DNA of 64,000 nt from TM7 phylum sp. oral taxon 352 (GCA_007845355.1 SDRQ01000002.1:1-64000); one strand, 5' to 3'; counted from the first letter of the stretch, positions 15,863 through 24,438 are shown. Numbers and translations are program-made. The notes: a model not told the origin generated them from the letters alone.

Positions 15863-17137
15863 CTAATGAGATCTAGAGACCACGTCCCTATATCTCTCAA
15901 CAGATTCCCTACTTGCCTGCCTCAAGACCTCATCAATTGCCAGCACATCGGGAGAAACTTCCAGCGCTCTACGGTTAATTCCGTATAGATATAAATTATC
16001 CAAATCTCGCACGCGACTCAAAGCCACATAACCCATACCTTCAACAAACGCCTTTCTCAGATCAATCTTAGCCACATCCAGCGTCATTCCCTGACTTTTG
16101 TGAACCGTTATAGCCCACGCCAAACGCAGCGGAACTTGAGAAATGCTCGCTCGTTTGCGCTCTCCGTCTCGCAATTCCCAAACATCCGGTACCATCGTCA
16201 CTCGACGACCATCTCGAAACTCAACAACCGGATATTCCGTCAGCGGCTCAAAATCCACGACCGTGCCGATGCTTCCATTGGCATATAATTTTTGCGGCGA
16301 ATTTTTAACTGCCATCACCAACGCGCCCAGCTTAATTACCAGATTTTCTGGAGCCAAAACCGACCTTTGCAGATTCTCTACATAAATTTTCGAGCCCGTC
16401 GTCGTTTGCTGATACGAACGCTCTTCTCCCGGCAATTCCGCCAATTTTTGAATATTGATATCATCGACATCAACATTTACGGTGTGCAGTTCTGTGATAT
16501 CACCATCTGGCGGCTCAATTTCCGTGCGCGCCAGCAACGCCTCGACGTGACGTCGCCTAACATCGCCAGTTCTTAGAGCGGTCAAAATCTCCAAGAGCTG
16601 CTCGTCATTCTGACGATATTGTCGCTCCAAATACAAAACTGCCGGCTGAAGTTCTTGCCAAGCATCAGAATAAACCACAAAACCGCCGCCCTGCTCGTTC
16701 GGGCGATTCACTGGCGGCAATTGGAAAAAGTCGCCACTCATCACCAACTGAATACCGCCAAACGGCTGATCATTTTCCCTGACGGTTCTTAAAACCTTAT
16801 CAATCATATCCAGCCGAAAATCGTGAAGCATTGAAATCTCGTCAATGATCAACACGTCAGTTTTAGAAATCACATCACGCCGCGTTTTTGACAATCGTTC
16901 AAAAAAATTGTTCGGCAAATGATCATTCACACCAATTCCACTCCAGCTGTGAATTGTATTGCCTCCAAGATGTGTTGCCGCCAGACCAGTTGTCGCTGCT
17001 ACCGACACCTTTTTACCCCGTTTTCGTGCCTGCGCAATAAAAGTATTCAACAGGTAAGTTTTGCCCGTTCCAGCCGCGCCAGTCAGCAACGCCGACCGAC
17101 CGCTCAGCAAAATAGCCAGCGCTAATTCTTGATCCAT
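15863..17137 (-). CDS. Pif1-like superfamily 1B DNA helicase
   Basis: ATP-dependent 5'-3' DNA helicase of the Pif1/RecD2-like group. With the start at 17137 the Walker A motif TGAAGTGKT is at residues about 19-27, motif II IIDEISML at 97-104, then SGDFFQLPPV, ERQYRQND, and the C-terminal UvrD-like LAWAITVHKSQGMTLD and YVALSRVRD. The ATG at 17137 is preferred because it sits one base after the stop of the neighbour; an upstream in-frame start (17170) would overlap that gene. The size (424 aa) fits a minimal bacterial Pif1. It is coupled to the KwaB-like gene. Confidence 0.92.
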   Translation of the reverse strand: MDQELALAILLSGRSALLTGAAGTGKTYLLNTFIAQARKRGKKVSVAATTGLAATHLGGNTIHSWSGIGVNDHLPNNFFERLSKTRRDVISKTDVLIIDEISMLHDFRLDMIDKVLRTVRENDQPFGGIQLVMSGDFFQLPPVNRPNEQGGGFVVYSDAWQELQPAVLYLERQYRQNDEQLLEILTALRTGDVRRRHVEALLARTEIEPPDGDITELHTVNVDVDDINIQKLAELPGEERSYQQTTTGSKIYVENLQRSVLAPENLVIKLGALVMAVKNSPQKLYANGSIGTVVDFEPLTEYPVVEFRDGRRVTMVPDVWELRDGERKRASISQVPLRLAWAITVHKSQGMTLDVAKIDLRKAFVEGMGYVALSRVRDLDNLYLYGINRRALEVSPDVLAIDEVLRQASRESVERYRDVVSRSH

Positions 17138-17138
17138 T

Positions 17139-18116
17139 TTAGCCCCGTGGCGGTTCGCCTTCTGGCTCACCGAGCAACTTCTTCGACTTAATTTCGTAAC
17201 GCTTGCCCGTGATTTTACTCTCGATATAATCCTCGTTAATGAGATTTACGAACATATCCAAATCATTGCCGTCCATGATAATAATCGCGCCATTATCGTC
17301 GCTCATCAACTCCAATTGCATCTCATCAGCATAGTCCAAAACATCTTCCTGTTTAACCGCGCCGATTTCCAATTTCTGCAATTTATTAATCGTCTTTTTG
17401 CGCTCCTTCACTAGCGTATTAAGATCCATTCCCTCCGGAAAACTTAGCTTATATTCCTTCTCAATTTCCGCTACTTTTTTATCAGCAATCACCTGCTTTT
17501 TATATTCATAGCCAAACATTCGCTCAAATTTTCCAGGATTAAACGCAAAAATATCTTTACCGACAATCAAAACTTGATTATCATCCGGAACCTTAAAGCC
17601 AATTTCCGCATTAAACGAACCAAATTTGCCGTCAGAAAACTCCCAAGCCAACGCACTCTTTAGCGTCTGACCTTGCTGGATTAGCTTAACTGTATAAAAT
17701 ACTGCATCAGGATTATTCGGATCGGTAAATCGCGCCACAATTCCCTTCATACGCTTGAATTCGTGCTCAGTTTCCGAAAACTCCACGATGTCGTGACGTT
17801 CATGTTCAATCAAATGAATCAGCGTTTCAGCTCGCCCAACCTTTTCCAGATCAGTCCTCAATAGAACATTATCTTCTGATTCGCTCAATTCATAATCGCG
17901 AACGCTCAATCCAGTGCCTGCGCCCAAATTGACCTGATTGATATAATCAAACAAGAACAACGGCCTAAGCTGTTGCTCAACATCGCCTTTTATCGGCATA
18001 AAATACGGCGTGTAATTTTTGCTAAATAAGAATAGCTCTATCTGTAAATCATTCTTCTTTGCATCGTTTTGATTTGCCCACAAAAAAATATCAGTCGTTT
18101 CCCTCACTTCTTCCAT
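17139..18116 (-). CDS. KwaB-like protein (DUF4868 type)
   Basis: A 325-aa soluble protein without membrane segments. The central part (FKRMKGIVARFTD ... VLIVGKDIFAFNPGKFERMFGY, residues about 120-220) and the following charged helix resemble the DUF4868 family, which includes KwaB of the Kiwa anti-phage system. The match is by pattern and was not searched. No KwaA-like four-helix membrane protein is adjacent; the direct partner is instead a Pif1-like helicase one base downstream. TATACT lies 6 nt before the ATG, so the transcript is probably leaderless. The C-terminus is acidic and then GEPEGEPPRG. A housekeeping role cannot be excluded. Confidence 0.6.
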   Translation of the reverse strand: MEEVRETTDIFLWANQNDAKKNDLQIELFLFSKNYTPYFMPIKGDVEQQLRPLFLFDYINQVNLGAGTGLSVRDYELSESEDNVLLRTDLEKVGRAETLIHLIEHERHDIVEFSETEHEFKRMKGIVARFTDPNNPDAVFYTVKLIQQGQTLKSALAWEFSDGKFGSFNAEIGFKVPDDNQVLIVGKDIFAFNPGKFERMFGYEYKKQVIADKKVAEIEKEYKLSFPEGMDLNTLVKERKKTINKLQKLEIGAVKQEDVLDYADEMQLELMSDDNGAIIIMDGNDLDMFVNLINEDYIESKITGKRYEIKSKKLLGEPEGEPPRG

Positions 18117-18155
18117 TTTTCTAGTATAGCAATTTTTATAAGATGTCGCTAGCTG

Positions 18156-18581
18156 TTATTTTGTCAATCTTTCGCCTTCACGCGCCCGATTAGCCCATTC
18201 GTCCGCTAGTTCATTCCCTTCATCACCTTCATGACCGCGTACCCAACGCAAATCCGCCTGAGAGTTTGAATATAATTCGTACAATTCGCGCACAATATCC
18301 AGATTTTTAATATCGCCGCCTTTTTTTGTCCAGCCGCGCTTTTCCCAGCCCGGCGCCCACTTAGTAACCACGTTAATCCAAAATTCACTGTCAGAATAAA
18401 TCACGCACGGCGCGCCATTAGCGTCTTTCAATGCCGCAATTAAAGCTTTGCCCTCCATGCGAATATTAGTGGTATCACCATCTTCCGATCCCAAAATATA
18501 AGGTTGAAGATCACGAATAACCGCAAACCCACCTGGACCGGGATTTGGCGAAGCAGAGCCGTCAGTATAGTAAGTTGTCAT
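18156..18581 (-). CDS. rnhA: Ribonuclease HI
   Basis: Cleaves the RNA strand of RNA-DNA hybrids (R-loops, lagging-strand primers). All catalytic residues are seen: D7 in YTDGSASPNPGPGG, E43 in RMEGKAL, D64 in YSDSEFW, H117 in RGHEGDEGNELADEWA and D127. Length 141 aa is typical. TATAAT lies 7 nt before the ATG. It is 39 bp upstream of the KwaB-like gene on the same strand, so helicase, KwaB-like protein and RNase H form a nucleic-acid-processing group. Confidence 0.95.
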   Translation of the reverse strand: MTTYYTDGSASPNPGPGGFAVIRDLQPYILGSEDGDTTNIRMEGKALIAALKDANGAPCVIYSDSEFWINVVTKWAPGWEKRGWTKKGGDIKNLDIVRELYELYSNSQADLRWVRGHEGDEGNELADEWANRAREGERLTK

Positions 18582-18608
18582 TAGTATGATTATATCACGC
18601 GCAAGTCA

Positions 18609-20252
18609 TTAATTGTCAGCCCGTAGATCAATCAGTCTCTCAATAAATTTATCTTCACTAGACAGAGACTTCGGATTAATACCAAGTTTACCCGTAATCT
18701 TACTATTTATCATATCGTAGCGTCGCTTATGTAGATCCCCCAAGACCTCTTTCGCAAGACTGACTATTTTCATTCTCTCGACACGTTGACGAGTCGTCTC
18801 TTTCTCTAGGTTGTCTTTGCCAAAACCCTGAGACTGTAGATATTTATAAGCAATATGGGATACTTCACCCGTACGCGCGCGACGTCGCTCGTCTTTTGTA
18901 ATAAACTGTATTTCAACTGGAACTTCAACATCATCAATATCCACAGCAAATGTTACTTTAGATATTTCATAGATAGAATATCCTCGTTGTTCGCGCTTTT
19001 CATCGGTATCAATTTTTACCAAATACTCATCCGAACCAACACCCAATTCACGAAGATTCTGCTCCACGGCATCAACATATTCTTTAGTTCCCTGGATATA
19101 TACAGGTCTGTTTTTACTCCGAGCACATACTGGCCTAAACTCCTTCAACCTATCAGCAATAAAATGCGCAAAATCACAAGCTGTCGTTTCACGATCTCTA
19201 GATATCACCATCATACCGACAATATCCATAATTCCGTCACCGCCCTTAAGTTTATCCGCAAGCGATCCTACAGTTTTAATACGCCAGTTTCCAGCAACCA
19301 TATTGCCATATTTGGTATCAGCCGCAAATTCCCCCATGTGAGTAGAATATTCGCCAGAATCCTCATCTTTACGAATAGCATAATTGATAGTACCGTCATT
19401 CACACCAAATATCTTGTCTGCAATTTTGTCCATGCCGACCTGTAGAACCCTGTCTTGTATCTCTTTAGCACTTTTAACAAGGTCTTCCTTACCTTGACCA
19501 ATTAGTCGTCTTACTTTAGCCACACTACGTAGTTCTGCAGCAAAAGCCTCATATCCCATCGCCTCAAGAATTGGAGCATAGAATGACTCAGCTTCCAACA
19601 CATCCTGTAAAACTGCAGATTCCCTCTTTGACGACGGATACTGCAAATTATCCATTATCTCGGCACCTTTTATTATAAACGCCTCAATATTAACCTTATC
19701 CATTCCCATTCTCATATGGTCAAGATCTAACAATGGCTGAGCAACCCTCCATTGATCTGGAGATACTTTGCCCATGTACCTCTCAGCGATCAGAGAGTAT
19801 GCCTCTCGATAATCATCGTTAGACTCTTCTTCGGCGATTTTAGCCATTAACTTACGATGATGCGCCGCGTTCTGCTCAATTTCAACCATATCGGCCAGTA
19901 AGCACGCGGAGTATTTCAACTGATCATGGCTAATATTCTCATCATCCATAAACTCATAAAGTGCATCTGTGGCGTTCCTAGCCCACGTATCGTTATATTT
20001 TGTGCTCTTTTTATTAAACATCCTATCAGCAACGTCGTGAATCAATGACAACGAAGCTGCCTCTGGCGGTAAATCATCACTCGTATATGCTTTTACGATC
20101 TTATACACTCGGTAAGCATGATCCTTAAAATCTTCGCGCTCGCCTTCAGTGCAACTAATATAGCCGTCTAAAACCTTACGGCATGACTCATGAAAAACCT
20201 CTTCTGCGGGTATAATCTCTTTTTCGTTCAAAATACAATTTTCACTTGACAC
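18609..20252 (-). CDS. Divergent RelA/SpoT-homologue-like protein (HD plus synthetase-like domain)
   Basis: A 547-aa protein with the RSH layout. The N-terminal HD domain keeps H45, H72-D73 and D121, so (p)ppGpp hydrolase-type metal binding looks possible. IIKGAEIMDNL (193-203) mirrors the KLADRLHN helix of SpoT. The segment FYAPILEAMG...AELRSVA matches the YAPLAHRLG linker. The synthetase-like part has RIKTVGSLADK (324-334), DIVGMMVI (343-350), VEIQF (446-450) and HIAYK (466-470). The usual Arg after DxxG is Met, and the GYxSxH motif reads GYSIYE, so synthesis may be altered or lost. TGS and ACT domains are absent. GTG start, with TATAAT 9 nt upstream. Confidence 0.72.
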   Translation of the reverse strand: MSSENCILNEKEIIPAEEVFHESCRKVLDGYISCTEGEREDFKDHAYRVYKIVKAYTSDDLPPEAASLSLIHDVADRMFNKKSTKYNDTWARNATDALYEFMDDENISHDQLKYSACLLADMVEIEQNAAHHRKLMAKIAEEESNDDYREAYSLIAERYMGKVSPDQWRVAQPLLDLDHMRMGMDKVNIEAFIIKGAEIMDNLQYPSSKRESAVLQDVLEAESFYAPILEAMGYEAFAAELRSVAKVRRLIGQGKEDLVKSAKEIQDRVLQVGMDKIADKIFGVNDGTINYAIRKDEDSGEYSTHMGEFAADTKYGNMVAGNWRIKTVGSLADKLKGGDGIMDIVGMMVISRDRETTACDFAHFIADRLKEFRPVCARSKNRPVYIQGTKEYVDAVEQNLRELGVGSDEYLVKIDTDEKREQRGYSIYEISKVTFAVDIDDVEVPVEIQFITKDERRRARTGEVSHIAYKYLQSQGFGKDNLEKETTRQRVERMKIVSLAKEVLGDLHKRRYDMINSKITGKLGINPKSLSSEDKFIERLIDLRADN

Positions 20253-20300
20253 AACCCTTGCATTATATCATAGTAATGGGAAATTATCAAGCCCTGGAAT

Positions 20301-20411
20301 CTACGCGAAATAAATCCGCATCAATTCGCGCGCTACCCTGTCGGCGTCGTGTCGAATCAAATCGCTGTCAGATATATGATTACCGTGTCTCATAAGAATT
20401 AGCTCACTCAT
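20301..20411 (-). pseudogene. Chimeric 36-codon ORF: phosphatase-like start fused to a duplicated yvcK 3' end
   Basis: The frame starts MSELILMRHG, which resembles the RHG start of histidine phosphatases, and ends HDADRVARELMRIYFA, identical to the C-terminus of the nearby YvcK. The DNA of the second half (20308-20360) matches the yvcK 3' end (21034-21086) at 50 of 53 positions, and all three differences are synonymous third-position changes. It overlaps the Nudix stop by ATGA. It is best read as recombination debris, though it could be translated. Confidence 0.6.
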
Positions 20412-20908
20412 ATTATACACTTCCTAATGTATCTCATAATCTCAGCAAAATTAGCAAAATCATGGTGATAGTCTTGTACTTTATCAAATTCCACAAACTC
20501 CCTGGCTGACGATTCGTGCGAAGCTACAAAATCATCTATTCGTTTTACATCAGCCAGAAAAAGCAGCTGATATGCCCTATCAGGGTATCTACCGTTATAT
20601 TCAGAATGAAATAGCTTTTCAATATGCCAAGCACCAATCAATTTTAGAGAATTTAGTTCAACGGATGCTTCCTCATACACCTCGCGCCGCGCACAATCTT
20701 CTGGCGTTTCCCCTAATTCCATACGGCCACCTGGCAAACCCCAGCCACGCGGTGGCTTGGCCAGAAGTATTTTATTTTCATGAACTACACAAACCATACA
20801 CGATGTCACAGGCGAGGAATCGAAAATCTCTTCGCACGGACAAAATTGAGCTTTCGTCGACTTGTCTTTGCCCCAAAAAACAGTTGGAAAACTATCGTCA
20901 ATTTTCAT
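20408..20908 (-). CDS. Nudix hydrolase
   Basis: Hydrolyses nucleoside diphosphate derivatives; the substrate is not evident. The Nudix box is GGRMELGETPEDCARREVYEE (residues about 60-80), with the usual Gly after EE replaced (ASV). WGLPGGR precedes it. 166 aa. It is joined by ATGA overlaps to short remnant ORFs on both sides and lies inside the 53-bp direct repeat pair, so it is probably an acquired gene. Confidence 0.9.
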   Translation of the reverse strand: MKIDDSFPTVFWGKDKSTKAQFCPCEEIFDSSPVTSCMVCVVHENKILLAKPPRGWGLPGGRMELGETPEDCARREVYEEASVELNSLKLIGAWHIEKLFHSEYNGRYPDRAYQLLFLADVKRIDDFVASHESSAREFVEFDKVQDYHHDFANFAEIMRYIRKCII

Positions 20909-21027
20909 TCAATGCATAATTCCTTCGCATGTTTTATGATAGCACACGGCACGTCTATACCATAATCCGACACATCAATCCTCGCTACTGGATTAACCTC
21001 AAGAATTGAAAAGTTTTTGTCGCCCAT
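20905..21027 (-). pseudogene. 40-codon remnant, possibly the C-terminus of an ATP-grasp enzyme
   Basis: The frame opens directly at the yvcK stop (TAATG overlap) and reads FSILEVNPVARIDVSDYGIDVP, then IIKHAKEL. The EVNP motif followed by a GxD segment and a last helix resembles the end of RimK/ATP-grasp ligases. The rest of such a gene is absent, so this is a fragment. It overlaps the Nudix start (ATGA). Confidence 0.45.
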
Positions 21028-22043
21028 TAGGCAAAATAAATCCGCATCAATTCGCGCGCCACCCTGTCGGCATCGTGACGAATCAAGCTGCGCTGAGCCG
21101 CTAACGGATCGCTGTTGGAGTTCGTATTGACCCACACGTCATCAGCAATCAAACGCTTGCCCGACGCATAATAATGCTTTTTCTTCAGCAATTCCTTATC
21201 CCACTCGACCAAATATTCGCCGTCGTGAGCATATTTCTTTATCAATTCCTCTGGCGGGCGATGGTTATTGTAAAGCACATAATCCATATTCACCCCTGAA
21301 AATCGCTCAATTTCATCCGCAAAATCCGCCACGGTAAATCCATCAGTCTGCGTTGGTTTTGTGACCAAATTGCAAACATAAACCTTCTTAGCTTTCGTTT
21401 CCGCAAGCGCACGAGTAACACCTCGAACCAACAACGCTGGCGCCAAACTGCCATATAAAAGCCCCGGCGCAATCACCACCAAATCGGCATCCAAAATCGC
21501 TTGACGGGCTCGCGGGTTAATCGTAGCTGGCGGTTTAAGCTCTAGCCACGGACGCTCGCCGCGCGGAATCTTTAGCGACTCAGCCGCGTGCTGACCGTCA
21601 ACAACCGTGCCGTCTTTCAGCTTAATCGACATTGTCGTATCATCCAGAGTAATCGGATAAACTCGACCATTGACGCCCAAAACTTCGCTAGCCAACTCAA
21701 CCGCATCAGCAAAACTTCCCGTCATCTTCTCAAGTGCTGCCATAAACAAATTGCCAAACGCATGGCCTTTCATACTGCCCTCGCCGAACCGGTAATTGAA
21801 CAAATCGCGAACTTTCGGCGAAGTACTTAGCGCCACCAGGCATTGCCTGACGTCACCCGCCGGCAACACGCCCAATTCATCGCGCAATACGCCCGTTGAG
21901 CCGCCATCGTCGACCATATTGACCAACGCCGTGATGCTGTGCGTATATTTTTTCAATCCAGAAAGCAGCGTGAAACTTCCCGTTCCGCCGCCAATAACTA
22001 CAACTTTTACCCCAAAATAATCATTATTCGAACTATCCGTCAT
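21027..22043 (-). CDS. yvcK: YvcK/CofD-like factor (gluconeogenesis factor family)
   Basis: Member of the YvcK group of CofD-like proteins, which bind UDP-sugars and affect carbon metabolism and cell wall. Motifs VVIGGGTGSF (after residue 10), MVDDGGSTGVLRDELGVLPAGDVRQCL, GHAFGNLF and APGLLYGSLAPAL are clear. The start is set at the ATG 22043 because a full promoter places its -10 only 6 nt upstream; the longer frame to 22124 would overlap the SDR gene. The 3' end has a near-identical duplicate at 20308-20360. Confidence 0.93.
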   Translation of the reverse strand: MTDSSNNDYFGVKVVVIGGGTGSFTLLSGLKKYTHSITALVNMVDDGGSTGVLRDELGVLPAGDVRQCLVALSTSPKVRDLFNYRFGEGSMKGHAFGNLFMAALEKMTGSFADAVELASEVLGVNGRVYPITLDDTTMSIKLKDGTVVDGQHAAESLKIPRGERPWLELKPPATINPRARQAILDADLVVIAPGLLYGSLAPALLVRGVTRALAETKAKKVYVCNLVTKPTQTDGFTVADFADEIERFSGVNMDYVLYNNHRPPEELIKKYAHDGEYLVEWDKELLKKKHYYASGKRLIADDVWVNTNSNSDPLAAQRSLIRHDADRVARELMRIYFA

Positions 22044-22049
22044 GCCTGA

Positions 22050-22078
22050 ATTATAGCACTTAATAAGCTCTAAACCAA
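22050..22078 (-). promoter_or_regulatory. yvcK promoter (leaderless)
   Basis: -35 TTGGTT (22073-22078), 17-bp spacer, extended -10 TGCTATAAT with TATAAT at 22050-22055, then 6 nt and ATG at 22043. The -35 overlaps the end of the SDR gene. Confidence 0.75.
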
Positions 22079-22738
22079 CGTGCCTTTTGGCAACGCCCAT
22101 TCCAAAAAGGGCTGCTGCTGACAATCAATCGCGTTAATAATATGCGTGGCGATTTTTGCTGGATCATTAAAAAACATATAGTCAGCCGGAAGTTCTCGAC
22201 CGTTCCAAAACGGAGTTTTCATAGCACCAGGCAAAAATAGTGCAACTTTAACTGGAAGTTTTTGCTCATCTGCCTGCATTCCCAAACTTCGCGCCAAACC
22301 CGCTTGAGCGTGCTTCGTCGCAACGTACACAGCTTCATCTGAGCGCGCTTTAACACTACTTGTCGACCCAATAATCGTCAGTACAGACTTGCGATTCTGC
22401 GTTGACATCTTACGCCAAGCCCATTGGACCAGCGGCAACGCGCCCGAAAAATTAACTTCCGCCATACTGCGAACGCTCGGCTGATCTTCAAAATTGCCGC
22501 GCCAGCCATATCCAGCCGCCCACACAAATTGATCAATATCATCGCCGTTTAAAATCTGCTCAATTCGCGCCGACGCCGCTTCCACTTGATCTGAATAATA
22601 CACATCCAGAGGAAAACCTTCTCCGTGTTTTTGCGGATCATAAGTTTTACCTAGCACCAGCACGCGATCGCCACGCTCTCGCAGCTGCTTCGCCATTTCC
22701 AAACCGAGCCCACTCGTCCCACCAAGAATAATATGCAT
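22070..22738 (-). CDS. Short-chain dehydrogenase/reductase
   Basis: NAD(P)-dependent oxidoreductase of the SDR fold, 222 aa. Cofactor loop GGTSGLGLEMA (residues 6-16), WAAGYG in place of NNAG, catalytic Ser in IIGSTSSVKA and YVATK (Tyr/Lys). The final part APGxxxT is seen as LPGAMKTPF. The substrate is unknown. It has its own leaderless promoter and no obvious metabolic neighbours. Confidence 0.9.
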   Translation of the reverse strand: MHIILGGTSGLGLEMAKQLRERGDRVLVLGKTYDPQKHGEGFPLDVYYSDQVEAASARIEQILNGDDIDQFVWAAGYGWRGNFEDQPSVRSMAEVNFSGALPLVQWAWRKMSTQNRKSVLTIIGSTSSVKARSDEAVYVATKHAQAGLARSLGMQADEQKLPVKVALFLPGAMKTPFWNGRELPADYMFFNDPAKIATHIINAIDCQQQPFLEWALPKGTLV

Positions 22739-22744
22739 ATGGTT

Positions 22745-22773
22745 ATTATAGCAATGGCGATATTAAATGTAAA
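22745..22773 (-). promoter_or_regulatory. SDR gene promoter (leaderless)
   Basis: -35 TTTACA (22768-22773), 17-bp spacer, TGCTATAAT with the -10 at 22745-22750, then 6 nt (AACCAT) and ATG at 22738. It lies over the 3' end of the upstream unknown gene. Confidence 0.75.
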
Positions 22774-23248
22774 TTCCGTATCTAAGCCTCGGCCACGCTT
22801 CTGCCAGCTCCTCGGCTGAAAATTCCTTAACAGAATCCAGCTCTTGTAAAGGCGTTTCCAAGCAAAGCCCAACAGCCACGGCAGCCACTCGTCTCATGAG
22901 ATATTCCGCATTGTCTGAAGAAAAATAAGCATTCTTCCTGAATCCTCCTCTTATCCCTCCAACAGAATGTACACCCCGCCCATCCCGCCAGCTTCGCAGC
23001 TCAGTTTTACCATACGGAAACTGAAATGGCGATTGTATGGACGTAGACTGACTAGGAAGGCGCTTCTCTGCTAACATGATATGTCCCGAATACTCACGAC
23101 AGCGACTAGCCAACATTACATCCATATCGAGAACCTCGTCCTTAACAACTAATCTAGTCAATAAAGCAAATAACAAATCCTCGTCGACTTCGCCCTCCAT
23201 AATATTCTCGATTTTAACTCTGGCGCCGTAATTATCAGTTTTTTTCAT
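22763..23248 (-). CDS. Unknown protein A of a tandem pair
   Basis: 161 aa, no recognised family, no membrane segment. The C-terminal part (AAVAVGLCLETPLQELDSVKEFSAEEL) has the same pattern as the C-terminal part of the upstream neighbour (VGAVALHCAGLSLEELKESPTESFSPDKV), so the two are probably related domains. The middle has a Gly/Arg-rich stretch (WRDGRGVHSVGGIRGGFRKN). It overlaps the upstream gene by 14 bp, so the pair is co-expressed. Confidence 0.75.
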   Translation of the reverse strand: MKKTDNYGARVKIENIMEGEVDEDLLFALLTRLVVKDEVLDMDVMLASRCREYSGHIMLAEKRLPSQSTSIQSPFQFPYGKTELRSWRDGRGVHSVGGIRGGFRKNAYFSSDNAEYLMRRVAAVAVGLCLETPLQELDSVKEFSAEELAEAWPRLRYGIYI

Positions 23249-23852
23249 ACGTTAAATCTTTGGCTATTTTCTTATACTCTCTCCACTTGCTACCAAAATC
23301 CACATTGCCATGGAAACGAGAAACAAGATCATCCACTTTATCCGGAGAGAAACTCTCAGTAGGCGATTCCTTAAGCTCTTCTAACGACAATCCCGCACAA
23401 TGCAAAGCCACAGCTCCAACACGCAAGGCAAGCCTGACGATCTCTAGCTTCTGATCGTCGTCAGGGTTATTTTCAATAGAATCAGGGACAACAAGCTCGG
23501 TTGGTATTACTTTGCGCAAGAAAGAAATTCCACTATGCGACATAGGATCAGCTAATAGCCAGCCACTTACCTTCACCTCATCTTCAACCGCCAGACACTC
23601 TGAAATAGACACTCGCGCCATATTCTCACCGATTCCGCGAACCTTCTCTATTAAATTCTCATGACTACGAATATCACCCACTCTCCTGGCAAACACCATG
23701 GACGCATTCACCGTCCCATCTTCTTCCAAAGACCAATCGCCATCATAGATTCCAATCAAGCGCCGACTTTCGACAGAGGAATACTTCTCCGAGCCATCAC
23801 CAGAGTCAATAAATCTAATATCAAAAGATACGCCGCCTGTACTTTTTTCCAT
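23235..23852 (-). CDS. Unknown protein B of a tandem pair
   Basis: 205 aa, acidic, no recognised family, no membrane segment or signal peptide. The N-terminal half looks beta-rich (GVSFDIRFIDSG, RRLIGIYDGDWSLEEDGTV, KVSGWLLADPM). The C-terminal half is helical and shares a pattern with protein A. TATAAC-like bases lie close to the start. Function cannot be inferred. Confidence 0.75.
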   Translation of the reverse strand: MEKSTGGVSFDIRFIDSGDGSEKYSSVESRRLIGIYDGDWSLEEDGTVNASMVFARRVGDIRSHENLIEKVRGIGENMARVSISECLAVEDEVKVSGWLLADPMSHSGISFLRKVIPTELVVPDSIENNPDDDQKLEIVRLALRVGAVALHCAGLSLEELKESPTESFSPDKVDDLVSRFHGNVDFGSKWREYKKIAKDLTYEKN

Positions 23853-23890
23853 GCGTTATATTCTATACTATTTTATGGAAAAAGTCAATA

Positions 23891-24382
23891 CTATTCTGTC
23901 GGCAAACTATTTGCGCCACACAATTTCTGCCACTTCAAATGCACGTTATATCGAATCGGCGCACCCGACTCGCTCTCTTGGAGTCGCAACTCTTCAGGAT
24001 CTATAAACATCACTTCGTCCGCATCAACGCCCGCTGAAAAATCAAAGTTTTCCGTCCACACACGACAAGAAAAACAAATTTGATTAGCATCAATTCGCTC
24101 AACATAAATCTCGTCCGACGCGTCAAAAAGCTGATAGCGAAGATTGCCCTTATAGCCAACCTCCTCATATAATTCCCGTTTCAAAGCCGACTCAAAAGTT
24201 TCACCATAATCCATTCCGCCGCCAGGAAGATCCCAAAGCGGCCGCCCGTCCTCTTTAACAACCAAAATCTGCCCAGCATCATTATAAATCAGAGCCTTTA
24301 TGGAAACACGATAGAGGTAATCGCGCTTGATAGCTCCTTCTGAATCATGTGTGATGAGTTGTCCGTTTATGGCGTTTGACAT
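23891..24382 (-). CDS. Nudix hydrolase
   Basis: 163 aa, with a canonical Nudix box GGGMDYGETFESALKRELYEE followed by VGY (residues about 53-76). N-terminal strand RVSIKALIYNDAGQILVVKED. Substrate unknown; proteins of this type are often ADP-ribose or dNTP hydrolases. TATAAT lies 7 nt before the ATG. It is unrelated in detail to the Nudix gene at 20408. Confidence 0.93.
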   Translation of the reverse strand: MSNAINGQLITHDSEGAIKRDYLYRVSIKALIYNDAGQILVVKEDGRPLWDLPGGGMDYGETFESALKRELYEEVGYKGNLRYQLFDASDEIYVERIDANQICFSCRVWTENFDFSAGVDADEVMFIDPEELRLQESESGAPIRYNVHLKWQKLCGANSLPTE

Positions 24383-24438
24383 AATAGCGATTATATCACA
24401 ATTCTTTACTCAACTAACACGTAAGTGATCTTGTGTTA

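Larger units (their letters stand above)
20308..21086 (-). repeat. 53-bp direct repeat flanking the inserted Nudix segment
   Basis: Copies at 20308-20360 and 21034-21086 (50/53 identical) bracket about 670 bp carrying an ATP-grasp-like remnant and a Nudix gene. The right copy is the native yvcK 3' end. The left copy is the end of the 36-codon chimera. This looks like an insertion that regenerated the yvcK stop, or recombination with a second yvcK allele. Confidence 0.85.

Noticed and set aside
20905-21135. A longer 76-aa frame overlapping the yvcK end
   Set aside because: Its first part is out of frame with yvcK in well-conserved coding sequence; only the 40-codon part after the yvcK stop is plausible.
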